Below the pieces are notes generated by a model. It was given only the letters and a program-made list of their open reading frames with translations, did not search any database and had not been told where the DNA came from. 15,110 nt of DNA, taken from the NCBI GenBank assembly GCA_027575765.1, contig JANBPT010001076.1, forward strand, positions 1-15,110. The letters run 5' to 3'. A program made the translations under genes and the position numbers. This DNA comes from Tieghemiomyces parasiticus. Its lineage: Eukaryota; Kickxellomycota; Dimargaritomycetes; Dimargaritales; Dimargaritaceae. Of the stretch, positions 7,982-15,110 are shown in pieces (the stretch's first letter is position 1; every line of letters starts with the position of its first letter).

Positions 7982-10949
7982 TCATAGTAGGATGGTCCGC
8001 AGAGCCTGGGCGGCATCCGATGGGGCGTCCCCATCCGTCAGCACATACCGCCCGACCAGCTCGCGCAGCATCGCTAAGGCCTCAGCCTCCGAATGGGTAT
8101 CCAGCCAGTCCGAATAGTCCGGCAGACTCAGTCCGAGGTGGGCCGCCGGGGTCGTCGGGATATCCTTTGGATGGCACTGTCCAATCAGATACTGCACGAC
8201 GGTCGACGTCGGCAAAGAGGTAAACCTGGGTTGCTGCTGCTGGCCGGACAGTCCTTGGCTTTGTTTGCCGTCCCCTATCGCCACCGAATGTGATCCGCAA
8301 CAACCGGGAATCTGTCGGATCTCCATAAACAGCACCGTCCGGAACTCCCGCAGAGCCTGGTACGGATCTCCAAGATCCTTGACCTCAAGCTTGGCGCGGG
8401 CGAGCAACTGCGTTAGGGAAAACTCGAGCTGCGTGGCGTCCTCGGTGACCTGCATCTTGCCCGTATCGCGCAGGTTAGGCACCAAGCTGATGTGGCGGAC
8501 GAAGAGGAGGAGCGCGCGGGCACCCAGGGTACGCACCAGGTCCGCTCGGCAGGGGTCAGCCGGAAGGTCAAGTTTTTCGATCAGCCGGCGGATGTAGCGG
8601 ATACGGTGCGCCAGTTCAATCATGTACACGCTATAGCGTGCCTGGCCGGCCGACTGGTGGTTGGGAGTCGCGTTGGGACCGTCGGCCGACGACGATGGTG
8701 GGGTTGCGTAGGCCCCCTCGGCATGCATTTTGCCCACCGTGCCCTGTATGCTGAACAGGATGTGTTCGACGAGCGGACTGAGGATCCGGTTGAGGACTCG
8801 TGGGGCCAGCTGCGCCGTCGCCTCGGTCCGCGTGGGGTCTAGTTTGGGGAATTTGGCCAAGTTCAGACGCACCTGGTCGTTGAGGATCCCAACGGCGTTG
8901 ATAAGGTCCGCATTCGTGAGTTGCGGTGTCGGCATCGTCTTGGTGGCGTCCGAGTAACCAATGAAGTATGCCTTACTATCTGTGGAGACCTGGAAAAGGT
9001 GGCCGAGGGGGGGGGGGGTTGGCGGTGGTTGCGGCATGGTGAGTCAGTTCGGAAAGGAATGCTTCACCAATTCACCCATTATTAAAATAAAATAAAAATA
9101 TGGTACACGCGCTTCTGCCATACACGGAAAGGTCGCATTTCAGCATCATCAATCTCACACTTCTCTCGACTTACCATTTTCTCGGTATAGCGGAGAAACA
9201 CCGTTAACTGCTGCATGATGAGCTGCAGAATTCGGGCGGACAGGGCGGAATCAAACTGGGTAATTTCCAGCTCGTTAAACAAGTTACGCACGAGGACCGT
9301 AATTTGGCCGCGGGCCGGCACCAAGACGGGTTGCGGATCGTGTGAGCGGGTCGTTCCGGCTCCCCGCAGACCCGAGCCCCCCGGCCCCATCCCGCTCACG
9401 CCAGTGGCCCCGGGGACGATACCAAACGCGGTGGCCACCAGGTCACCCAGTCGGGCTTCCAGCCGGGCCAGATACCCAGCCTCCAAGGCACCGAAGCTAC
9501 GCAGGAGGAGGACATTCTCGGGTACCTGGTCATAGCGGTCATGTACGGTCGGGCTACCAGCTACCGTGGTCGTTGACACGGCGGCCGTCGCGTGCGACTG
9601 TAAGGGAGCGAGGACGCTATATAGGGAATGTAGCCGGAGAAGCAGCTTGGGATAATTGGTTACCAAGGTCTGCCCGACGGCCGATTGCGTCTGGAGGAGC
9701 CGCTGGAATAGATTGAGCAGGTGTTCCGCGATGTGCTGCCAAAAGTACGTGACCGGACCCGTGCCCAGTTCACTCACGACGGCGTCCAGCAACGTCGGGG
9801 CCTGAGAGGAAGTAGCCACCGAGCCACCACCGCCAGCTGCGACCATCCCGTCCCGTTTGCGCACCAGCACTTTCTCCAGGGTGTACACCTTAGTGGCGGC
9901 GGCGGCCAGGCTATCGAGTAAGACGTCCAGCAGGTCCCAAAACTTGTTCCCGGTCGCGGCGGTCGACACCTTCGGGTCTTTGGGTCCGGCCGTGAAATTA
10001 AGCCAGGTGGCCACGGCGGTGGCAAAGGCGGCGAGTTCTTCATCGAGGAGGGCAGTCAGCGGGGGGCCCAGGCGACCCAGGTGGTGGTAGATCTGGACGC
10101 CCACGGCAAGATCCGGCTGGTGGCTACGACGGAACCCTTCACCCAGGCAGTGGTCAGCCCCATTGATCAGGCGGCTCCGTAGTTCATCGACGGCATCGAG
10201 TTCGGCGGATAGTTTGGCCACCCTCGTTCGGTGGGGTTCGATGCCCGGGAGGCGGTCGATTTCGCGGAGAGTCACCGCTGCTGTGATAAGCCGCTGGGCC
10301 CGGTCGTCGCTCTCGTCTATGGCACCGAAAGTTTTGGGTGATGAAATCGGTGGGGTGGTAATCGAGGTCATGGTCGTGTCCAGAAGGAGTCTGAGCCGCC
10401 GGGTCAGTTGGAAAAACTTGGATAGTTGGGCCACAGCTTCCGACGCCGCGTGGAGGTTCTCGAGTTGGTTCGTGTACAAAGTCAGATGTTCGTAGGGTAT
10501 CCGGACCCGCCGGCGGAGTCTGGTAGTGGCATTAAGGGTTGGTGAGATTGTGGATACGGGTTAATGGCAGGGTCAAAGAAAGGGACTACGGCCGAGAGTT
10601 GCAGCCCGAACACCGATAGAAGTGAAAAGGTACGCCGTCTACCAGGGAACCTGCTACCAACAGTCCCTTCTCCCCCCCCCCCTCTCCCTCCGTGACTCGG
10701 TTCGCCAAAGCATTCACGCCCTTACCTCATCTGCACATCCTGTACCGACTGGATGCGCTGTTCGAGCTCACCTAGCCGTGCTCCGCTGGTCTTGATTTTG
10801 GCGATGTGGGCCAGGAGGGGCTCGTAGTCGTGGACGATGGTAGCCTGGATCTCCGCCTCCAGTTGGTCGATGGTGGCATTGAGTTGGTCGAGGTCATCCT
10901 CGGCTGCCGGTGGCTGGCCGTCATCATGTGAGGCAGAGCGAGCGGCCAT
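7982..10949 (-). CDS. COG5: Conserved oligomeric Golgi complex subunit 5, three exons
   Basis: COG5 belongs to lobe B of the COG tethering complex, which captures retrograde vesicles at the Golgi. Exons are 10949-10726, 10519-9175 and 8989-7982. Both introns are GT-AG (GTAAGG/CAG and GTAAGT/CAG) and keep the frame (phases 2 and 0), giving 858 residues; human COG5 is about 830-840. The first about 110 residues form heptad-rich helices (LNATIDQLEAEIQ, then EYE-type PLLAHIAKI, LGELEQRIQSVQDVQMR joining LRRRVRIPYEHL). These align with the human segment from SQLDRELHLQ to KAKIVEPYNK. The C-terminal block ARALLLFVRHISLVPNLRDT (from residue 680), followed by GKM and QLE, matches the most conserved part of the family. 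The start at 10949 has A at -3, G at +4 and a C/T-rich leader. An in-frame ATG at 11060, also in strong context, would add 37 unconserved residues. The usual N-terminal FL..DFD motif is not seen in either version. Confidence 0.93.
8990..9174 (-). other. COG5: COG5 intron 2 (GT-AG, 185 nt)
   Basis: The donor ATG|GTAAGT and acceptor CCTTTTCCAG|GTC are both in phase 0. A CTGAC branch-point candidate lies 53 nt before the acceptor (9047-9043). Between them is a C12 run on the minus strand (9018-9007). Reading through instead would end the protein about 31 residues past the donor, well short of the conserved C-terminal domain. Confidence 0.9.
9007..9018 (+). repeat. G12 homopolymer (C12 tract in COG5 intron 2)
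   Basis: Twelve G on the plus strand form a C12 tract in the COG5 transcript, between the branch-point candidate and the 3' splice site. It acts as part of the polypyrimidine tract and is likely to vary in length. Confidence 0.7.
10520..10725 (-). other. COG5: COG5 intron 1 (GT-AG, 206 nt)
   Basis: The donor ATGAG|GTAAGG and acceptor CACTACCAG|ACTC rejoin a split Arg codon (phase 2). The joined sequence QMR-LRRRVRIPYEHL continues the COG5 helix without a gap, which supports both sites. An 11-nt C run (plus strand, 10672-10682) lies inside it. Confidence 0.9.
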
Positions 10950-11665
10950 ATTGGGTGGTGAGGATGTGAGAGTAAGGTCTGGCAAGTTGGATGAACTTCC
11001 AAGCGCTCTATGCGTTTGACGCTGGGTCGACGGCGAATGAAGTGCACAGGACATGACCATGCTTGACCTCGTTGGTGGGGGGCTACCTCACAGTGTTGAG
11101 CCCATTGAGACGCACTGTACAGTGACCAAGCTAGGGGGGCCCTGACACCGTGGGAGATGTAGCCATGCGACGAACCGTGCCGTTAGTTGGTACCTGTCAG
11201 AAAGTCCGCAACAGGTAGGGCTTTGCACTGGGCACGCTGTCTTTTGTGAGTTGTAGTCCTGAAGGTTAACACCCCTGACACATTCAACCCACGGCACGGT
11301 ATATGGCGTTGCGGAATTTGACGGTCACGTCCCTCACACCCCATTGCAAGGCGTGAGAGACCTGTTGACACGCTGAGGGGATTCGCCAGTTGCCCGTTGC
11401 CTGCGCCGGATCTGAGGGGGGCTGTGGATAACCTAGCCAACAGGTGAAGGGGGTCCTCTATCCATTAGCCGTACCGCTTACTAACATGATTTGTCAACGC
11501 CCATGACTCACCAACCATGGGCTGCGGGGCCACAGGGTGAGAGCGCTTCATAGGCTCCCAATGTGTTCGTTTTTTTATTGAAGAAACCTCTTTTACCCCT
11601 CTCCCCATTTGGAACGTTAGCCGTCTCTATATAACACCAGCAGTTGTCTGCAGAGAACCGTTTGT
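10950..11665. promoter_or_regulatory. Divergent promoter region between COG5 and arginyl-tRNA synthetase
   Basis: This region separates the COG5 start on the minus strand from the synthetase on the plus strand and should contain both promoters. The synthetase side has a clear TATATAA at 11628-11634. The COG5 side has no clear TATA; a minus-strand CCATATACC near 11300 is a weak candidate. The 9-mer CCCTGACAC occurs at 11140-11148 and 11273-11281. A T7 run precedes a C/T-rich stretch at about 11570-11610. Minus-strand open frames within it (for example 11088-11297) do not resemble a known protein. Confidence 0.5.
11628..11634 (+). promoter_or_regulatory. TATA box (TATATAA) of the arginyl-tRNA synthetase gene
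   Basis: A perfect TATAWAW match lies 64 nt upstream of the first in-frame ATG. At usual spacing transcription would begin around 11655-11665. That leaves only about 30 nt of leader before the ATG at 11692, and almost none before the short upstream ATG at 11666. Confidence 0.6.
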
Positions 11666-11728
11666 ATGGTTATCATCCTTTTATCTCCCCCATGCGATAT
11701 TCATCTCTCACTCTGCGTGCTTCACTAG
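11666..11728 (+). CDS. Possible upstream ORF of 20 codons overlapping the synthetase start
   Basis: An ATG at 11666 opens a 20-codon frame ending in TAG at 11726-11728. It overlaps the first synthetase ATG at 11692 in a different phase. Its context is weak at -3 (T) with G at +4. Given the TATA position it may sit at or just upstream of the cap site and never be read. If transcribed, it would reduce initiation at 11692 and favour the next ATG at 11911. No peptide function is proposed. Confidence 0.25.
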   Translation: MVIILLSPPCDIHLSLCVLH

Positions 11729-13605
11729 CGACACTTGTACACCGATCTATCCGGGCACCCTTACGTACCTTGACTTTTAGATATAGGTCTACAGTCCTGC
11801 CACAGTCCATTCTTTCCTCCGCTTCCGTGGCGTCCTCCCTATCTACTCCTGTACTGCGTCTCCATTCGACCGACTGCGGTATACCCCCGTCCCTGCCCAC
11901 CTGTTTTGCTATGTTTGACTTCTTCAAGCGGGAGATTGCCGAGGCTCTAGCGCCCCTGGCTGGTCTGGACACCAAGGTGCTCTTCAACGCCATCGAGTAC
12001 CCCAAGATCGCCGAACACGGTGACCTGGCTGTGGCCATCCCGCGGCTGCGACTCAAGGGCAACCCCAAGGCCATCGCTGAGGAGTGGGTGTCCAAGTTCC
12101 AGCCTACCGCCCACGTGGTCAGCTGCAGCGCCGCAGGCCCCTTTATCAACTTCCGCATCAACCGTCCCCAGCTGGCAAAACTTGTCCTGGACGAAGTGTA
12201 TGAGCGCAAGGAAGCGTTTGGTACCAACGACAGCAACCGTGGCAAGCGTGCCATCGTGGAGTTCAGCAGCCCCAATATCGCCAAGCCCTTCCACGCTGGC
12301 CATTTGCGCGGTACCATCATCGGTAACTTTGTGCGCAACGCCCTCGTTGCCAACGGTTGGGAGGTCATCGCCATGAACTACCTGGGCGACTGGGGTAAGC
12401 AGTACGGTCTCCTAGCTGTGGGTTTCGAGCGGTACGGCTCCGACGAAGCCCTGGCCACGGACCCGATCCACCACCTGTACGAGGTGTACGTCAAGATCAA
12501 CCGTGACGCCGAGGAGGACCCGGCCATCCACGACCAGGCCCGTGCCTATTTCAAGCGCATGGAAGACGGCGACGAGTCTGCCCTGGCCCTGTGGCAGCGG
12601 TTCCGCGACATGAGTATCGAAAAGTACCGTGCCACCTACGACCGGCTCAACATTAACTTTGACGTGTACTCTGGTGAGTCCCAGGTCACCTACGGCATGA
12701 AGCAGGCCATGGAACTGCTCGAGGCGCGCGGTCTGGTTGAGGAATCAGAGGGCGCCAAGATCATCGACCTGGAAAAGTACAAGATGGGTAAGGCCGTGCT
12801 GCAAAAGAAGGACGGAACCACCCTCTACCTGACCCGCGACATGGGCGCGGCCATCGAGCGGTGGGATAAGTACGAGTTTGATGCCATCTTTTACCTCGTC
12901 GCCTCCCAGCAGGACCTCCACCTCCAGCAGCTCTTTAAGATTCTTCAGCTTCTCGAACTGCCCTACGCCGACCGCTTCAGGCACATCAACTTCGGGCTGG
13001 TCACCGGCATGAGCACCCGCAAGGGCACGGCCGTGTTCCTGCAGGATATGCTGGAGCAGACCAAGGATAAGATGCAGGAGGTGATGCGGGCCAATGAGGA
13101 CAAGTACGCTCAGATTGAGGATCCCGAGCGCGTGGCTGACGTGGTGGGCATGTCGGCCATCACCGTTCAGGATATGAGCGCCAAGCGGATCCGCAACTAC
13201 GATTTCAACTGGCAGCGCATGTTCTCGTTCGAAGGCGACACCGGGCCGTACCTCCAGTACGCCCACGCCCGGCTGTGCTCCATTGAGCGTAATAGTGATC
13301 TGGTCATCCGCCGTGACGATGTGGACCTAACCCTTCTTGCCGAGCCCGCCGCTGGCGATATCATTGACCATATCGCTCGTTACCCGGCCCTCGTCGCTTC
13401 CTTGCCCGCTCAGTTCGAGCCCGTCAATGTCGTCGGATACGCCTTCAAGATCAGTCACCTCGTGTCATCCGCCTACGAAGTTCTCCGTGTCAATGGTGCT
13501 CCCGCGGACGTTGCCCAAGCTCGTCTCCTACTCTACTGGGCCGCCCGAGTCACCCTGGGGAACGCCATGCGACTAATCGGCCTAATTCCACTGGAACGCA
13601 TGTAG
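11692..13605 (+). CDS. rrs1: Arginyl-tRNA synthetase, probably dual-targeted (cytosol and mitochondria)
   Basis: This class I aminoacyl-tRNA synthetase charges tRNA-Arg with arginine. The long form has 637 residues. Met74, at nucleotide 11911, gives a 564-residue form. Residues 1-73 are rich in Ser, Arg and Leu with almost no acids (MRYSSLTLRASLATLVHRSI...), typical of a mitochondrial presequence. The Arg-tRNA synthetase N-terminal domain follows at about 75-170. The HIGH-type motif is HAGH (201-204) within the near-invariant NIAKPFHAGHLRGT. GMSTRKGT (439-446) takes the KMSKS position, as in fungal cytosolic enzymes. The DALR anticodon-binding domain runs from about 523 to the LERM end. The body closely follows the yeast cytosolic enzyme. 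There are no introns. Codons in the body favour G/C endings while the leader is less biased. Choice of ATG is discussed under findings. The symbol follows fission-yeast naming. Confidence 0.97.
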   Translation: MRYSSLTLRASLATLVHRSIRAPLRTLTFRYRSTVLPQSILSSASVASSLSTPVLRLHSTDCGIPPSLPTCFAMFDFFKREIAEALAPLAGLDTKVLFNAIEYPKIAEHGDLAVAIPRLRLKGNPKAIAEEWVSKFQPTAHVVSCSAAGPFINFRINRPQLAKLVLDEVYERKEAFGTNDSNRGKRAIVEFSSPNIAKPFHAGHLRGTIIGNFVRNALVANGWEVIAMNYLGDWGKQYGLLAVGFERYGSDEALATDPIHHLYEVYVKINRDAEEDPAIHDQARAYFKRMEDGDESALALWQRFRDMSIEKYRATYDRLNINFDVYSGESQVTYGMKQAMELLEARGLVEESEGAKIIDLEKYKMGKAVLQKKDGTTLYLTRDMGAAIERWDKYEFDAIFYLVASQQDLHLQQLFKILQLLELPYADRFRHINFGLVTGMSTRKGTAVFLQDMLEQTKDKMQEVMRANEDKYAQIEDPERVADVVGMSAITVQDMSAKRIRNYDFNWQRMFSFEGDTGPYLQYAHARLCSIERNSDLVIRRDDVDLTLLAEPAAGDIIDHIARYPALVASLPAQFEPVNVVGYAFKISHLVSSAYEVLRVNGAPADVAQARLLLYWAARVTLGNAMRLIGLIPLERM

Positions 13606-13623
13606 GAGGACTGAGGTTTCAAT

Positions 13624-13656
13624 AATAAATGGTTGATGATGCATTGCCAAAATAAA
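13624..13656 (+). terminator. Poly(A) signals of the arginyl-tRNA synthetase gene
   Basis: AATAAA occurs at 13624-13629 and again at 13651-13656, within 20-50 nt after the stop. A short 3' UTR is expected. Confidence 0.6.
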
Positions 13657-14421
13657 GTAAAATTGAGGCTCTGAAGTAATTCGCTGAATTCGTAACATGC
13701 TTACACTATGAGAAGGATGAAATAAATCGACAGCAGTAATAATAAAAACGATGAAAATGTCCGTGTATGACAGTAAAGGGACGTCATCCTCGAGAATGAA
13801 AGTGTGATACCAAGGACAGGAAGAGCGTAGCGCCTAAGTGGGTGTTCATTGATGCGATCGAGCAGGGTGCCTCGTTGGAAGTGGATGGGGGAAAAGGGGG
13901 AGGGGGCCACTGCCAATGCATTTCCAGCCACGAGCAAGGCAAAATCGTGGCGATGCTATCCTCTTCATTTTAATGACACTATATCCGGACACTGGCCTCA
14001 CCTGGAATTATAACACACTTTGGTTTGCACTACGTGGAAGCCCTTTGTTAATAGGGGGAGGGACCCTGCTGAGGTAGAATCCATCGGATGGGGAAAAGTC
14101 CGTGGCGAGCGGGGAAAACATGGGATTGGCAGACACCCCGACGTGGCACTTCGCTTCCCGATATCCTGACCAGGGGGAGTTAAAATAATAATTATAAGAT
14201 CGGAAGTGGTTAGGCCATGCAAAAGTGGAAAAGTCCAACAAGCGGGGGGACTCACAGCACCAGTGGTACCACAGGTTGGGGGAGGGTGGTGTGCAATTGG
14301 TTCATTGTATTGGTAAATGTGGCAGGGTGACTTCCTCGATCAACGAGCCGATGGATCTAGCCACCGTTCTTGTTTCACGTCCATACGAGTATAGTTAGGG
14401 TAAGCGGCCGACACGCTCATT
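13657..14421. other. AT-richer intergenic stretch, no gene seen
   Basis: This stretch separates the synthetase 3' end from the promoter of the next gene. Open frames on the minus strand at 13701-13937 and 13998-14255 lack both good start codons and recognisable domains; the first begins with TTG and owes its hydrophobic tail to AT-rich repeats. No tRNA, repeat or mobile element is visible. Confidence 0.5.
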
Positions 14422-14460
14422 TATATAAATATAGCTCAACGTCCTCCCTTCGTTTATAAA
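14422..14460 (+). promoter_or_regulatory. Two TATA boxes upstream of the secreted-protein gene
   Basis: TATATAAA at 14422-14429 and TATAAA at 14455-14460 lie 109 and 76 nt before the ATG at 14531. Either could position transcription; the second would give a 5' UTR of about 45 nt. Confidence 0.55.
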
Positions 14461-14530
14461 TCAGACTTGCCCTGTCGCCTGCATCAGAATTACCACCCAC
14501 ACACACACGTCTTTGTAACGCCCCAGCACC

Positions 14531-15110
14531 ATGCGGTTTATTCGTTCTGCCCACGCCTGGGTGCTGTTCTGCCTGATTGGGGCTAGCCAAGCGACACCCG
14601 CCGGGTCCGCTCCCAACACGGTGGATTTGGTAAGTAAACCTACCGGGGTCTAACTTACAGAGTCCGATACGGAAAGCAGTAGGACAGGCCAAACGATGAC
14701 GGGCGGCAGTATAGTGGGGCAATAGCGATGAGTACTCCTACTTAAAGAATCACTGCCTAACTCGCCTAATTCATCTAAAACCTACTATGTGGGATCCGTT
14801 AAACCCAGAAGGATAGTCGACCTCTGCCCCAGGAACTCATCCGCTCCATTGTGTACCGCTGGAGCTTGGAAGCCCAGCTGGGACACGAAAACTTCACACC
14901 GTTTGGTGATCGTATGCACACCTCTGGACACGGCACCCCCATGGACCAGGCCACCGAGACGGCGGGCGAGTGCCGTGATGACTCCGACACCCGCGTTGTC
15001 TATAATATGGACCAGGCCGCGCCTAATCTAAGAGACCGCGTCTGTGCATTCCGTAAAGAGTTGGCGGGCATCCAAGACGGCGTCACGCTCCAAGCCCTCA
15101 GTGCGCTCCA
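14531..15110 (+). CDS. Unknown secreted protein, two exons seen, continues past the window
   Basis: Exon 1 (14531-14629) encodes 33 residues beginning with a clear signal peptide (MRFIRSAHAWVLFCLIGASQ, cleavage likely after the next Ala). The ATG follows CACC, a good start context. The donor GTAAGT at 14630 and acceptor CTCTGCCCCAG at 14832 bound a 203-nt intron in phase 0. Exon 2 (from 14833) is open to the window end and adds 92 residues. It begins ELIRSIVYRWSLEAQLGHEN and contains one N-glycosylation sequon (NFT) and two Cys. I do not recognise the family. The intron matches the size of the COG5 introns, and two TATA boxes lie upstream, so the gene model is well supported although its function is not. 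It could be an extracellular enzyme or an interaction protein; the visible part does not decide. Confidence 0.72.
14630..14832 (+). other. Intron 1 of the secreted-protein gene (GT-AG, 203 nt)
   Basis: The donor is GTAAGT, the branch candidate is GCCTAAC near 14760, and the acceptor follows a CCTCTGCCCC tract. Stops in all frames inside it make retention non-coding. An alternative AG at 14807-14808 is also in phase 0. Confidence 0.72.

Noticed and set aside
8990..9037. COG5 3' exon as a separate gene starting at a Met with a Pro-rich N-terminus (MPQPPPTPPP)
   Set aside because: These codons are the polypyrimidine tract of intron 2. Splicing at CTTTTCCAG joins the two COG5 halves in phase and restores family order.
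11673..12374. 233-codon minus-strand open frame opposite arginyl-tRNA synthetase
   Set aside because: It is an antisense shadow of a strongly conserved plus-strand gene and has no domain of its own.
13701..13937. Minus-strand open frame with a very hydrophobic C-terminus
   Set aside because: It has no ATG start, and the hydrophobic tail is the reverse of AT-rich AATAATAAA-type sequence.
1..15110. CRISPR arrays, insertion sequences, retroelements, rRNA
   Set aside because: No regularly spaced repeats, terminal repeats, transposase or reverse transcriptase motifs, or rRNA-like sequence was seen on either strand.

Overview
The window looks like nuclear DNA of a fungus, most likely an early-diverging filamentous one. 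The grounds are: a fungalysin-type M36 protease; a GH81-like protein; a eukaryotic-type arginyl-tRNA synthetase; a COG5 Golgi tethering subunit split by GT-AG introns of about 185-206 nt; TATA boxes 75-145 nt ahead of several starts; and AATAAA signals after stops. A mycoparasitic or saprotrophic zoopagomycete such as Dimargaritales would fit, but that placement is inference from gene content and is weakly held.

Layout. Four genes lie on the minus strand on the left and two on the plus strand on the right, diverging around 11.0-11.7 kb. From the left: a fragment of an unidentified minus-strand gene (1-73); about 870 nt with no convincing gene; an intact, intronless secreted M36 metalloprotease (942-3065); about 2.2 kb without a recognisable gene (purine-rich, then GC-rich); a secreted GH81 family member (5293-7089) that lacks residues I expect in the active site and stops before the usual family C-terminus; an 892-nt spacer; and COG5 in three exons (7982-10949). 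Across a roughly 0.74-kb divergent promoter region lies arginyl-tRNA synthetase (11692-13605). Then comes a 0.9-kb spacer and the start of an unknown secreted protein with one intron (14531 to the window end).

How the genes relate. COG5 (vesicle tethering at the Golgi) and arginyl-tRNA synthetase (translation) are housekeeping genes sharing a divergent promoter region. The other three identifiable genes all encode secretory-pathway proteins: a protease with its own inhibitory propeptide, a beta-1,3-glucanase relative, and an unknown protein. This fits a secreted digestive or interaction toolkit interleaved with housekeeping genes, not an operon.

Most notable points. (1) The tRNA synthetase frame has two ATGs 219 nt apart with no other ATG in any frame between them. 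The upstream ATG adds a basic, Ser/Arg-rich leader, so one gene could supply both mitochondria and cytosol. (2) The GH81-like protein looks like a divergent, possibly inactive relative that is still an open 598-codon frame with its own TATA box and poly(A) signal. (3) The 4.16-5.16 kb GC-rich block is unexplained.
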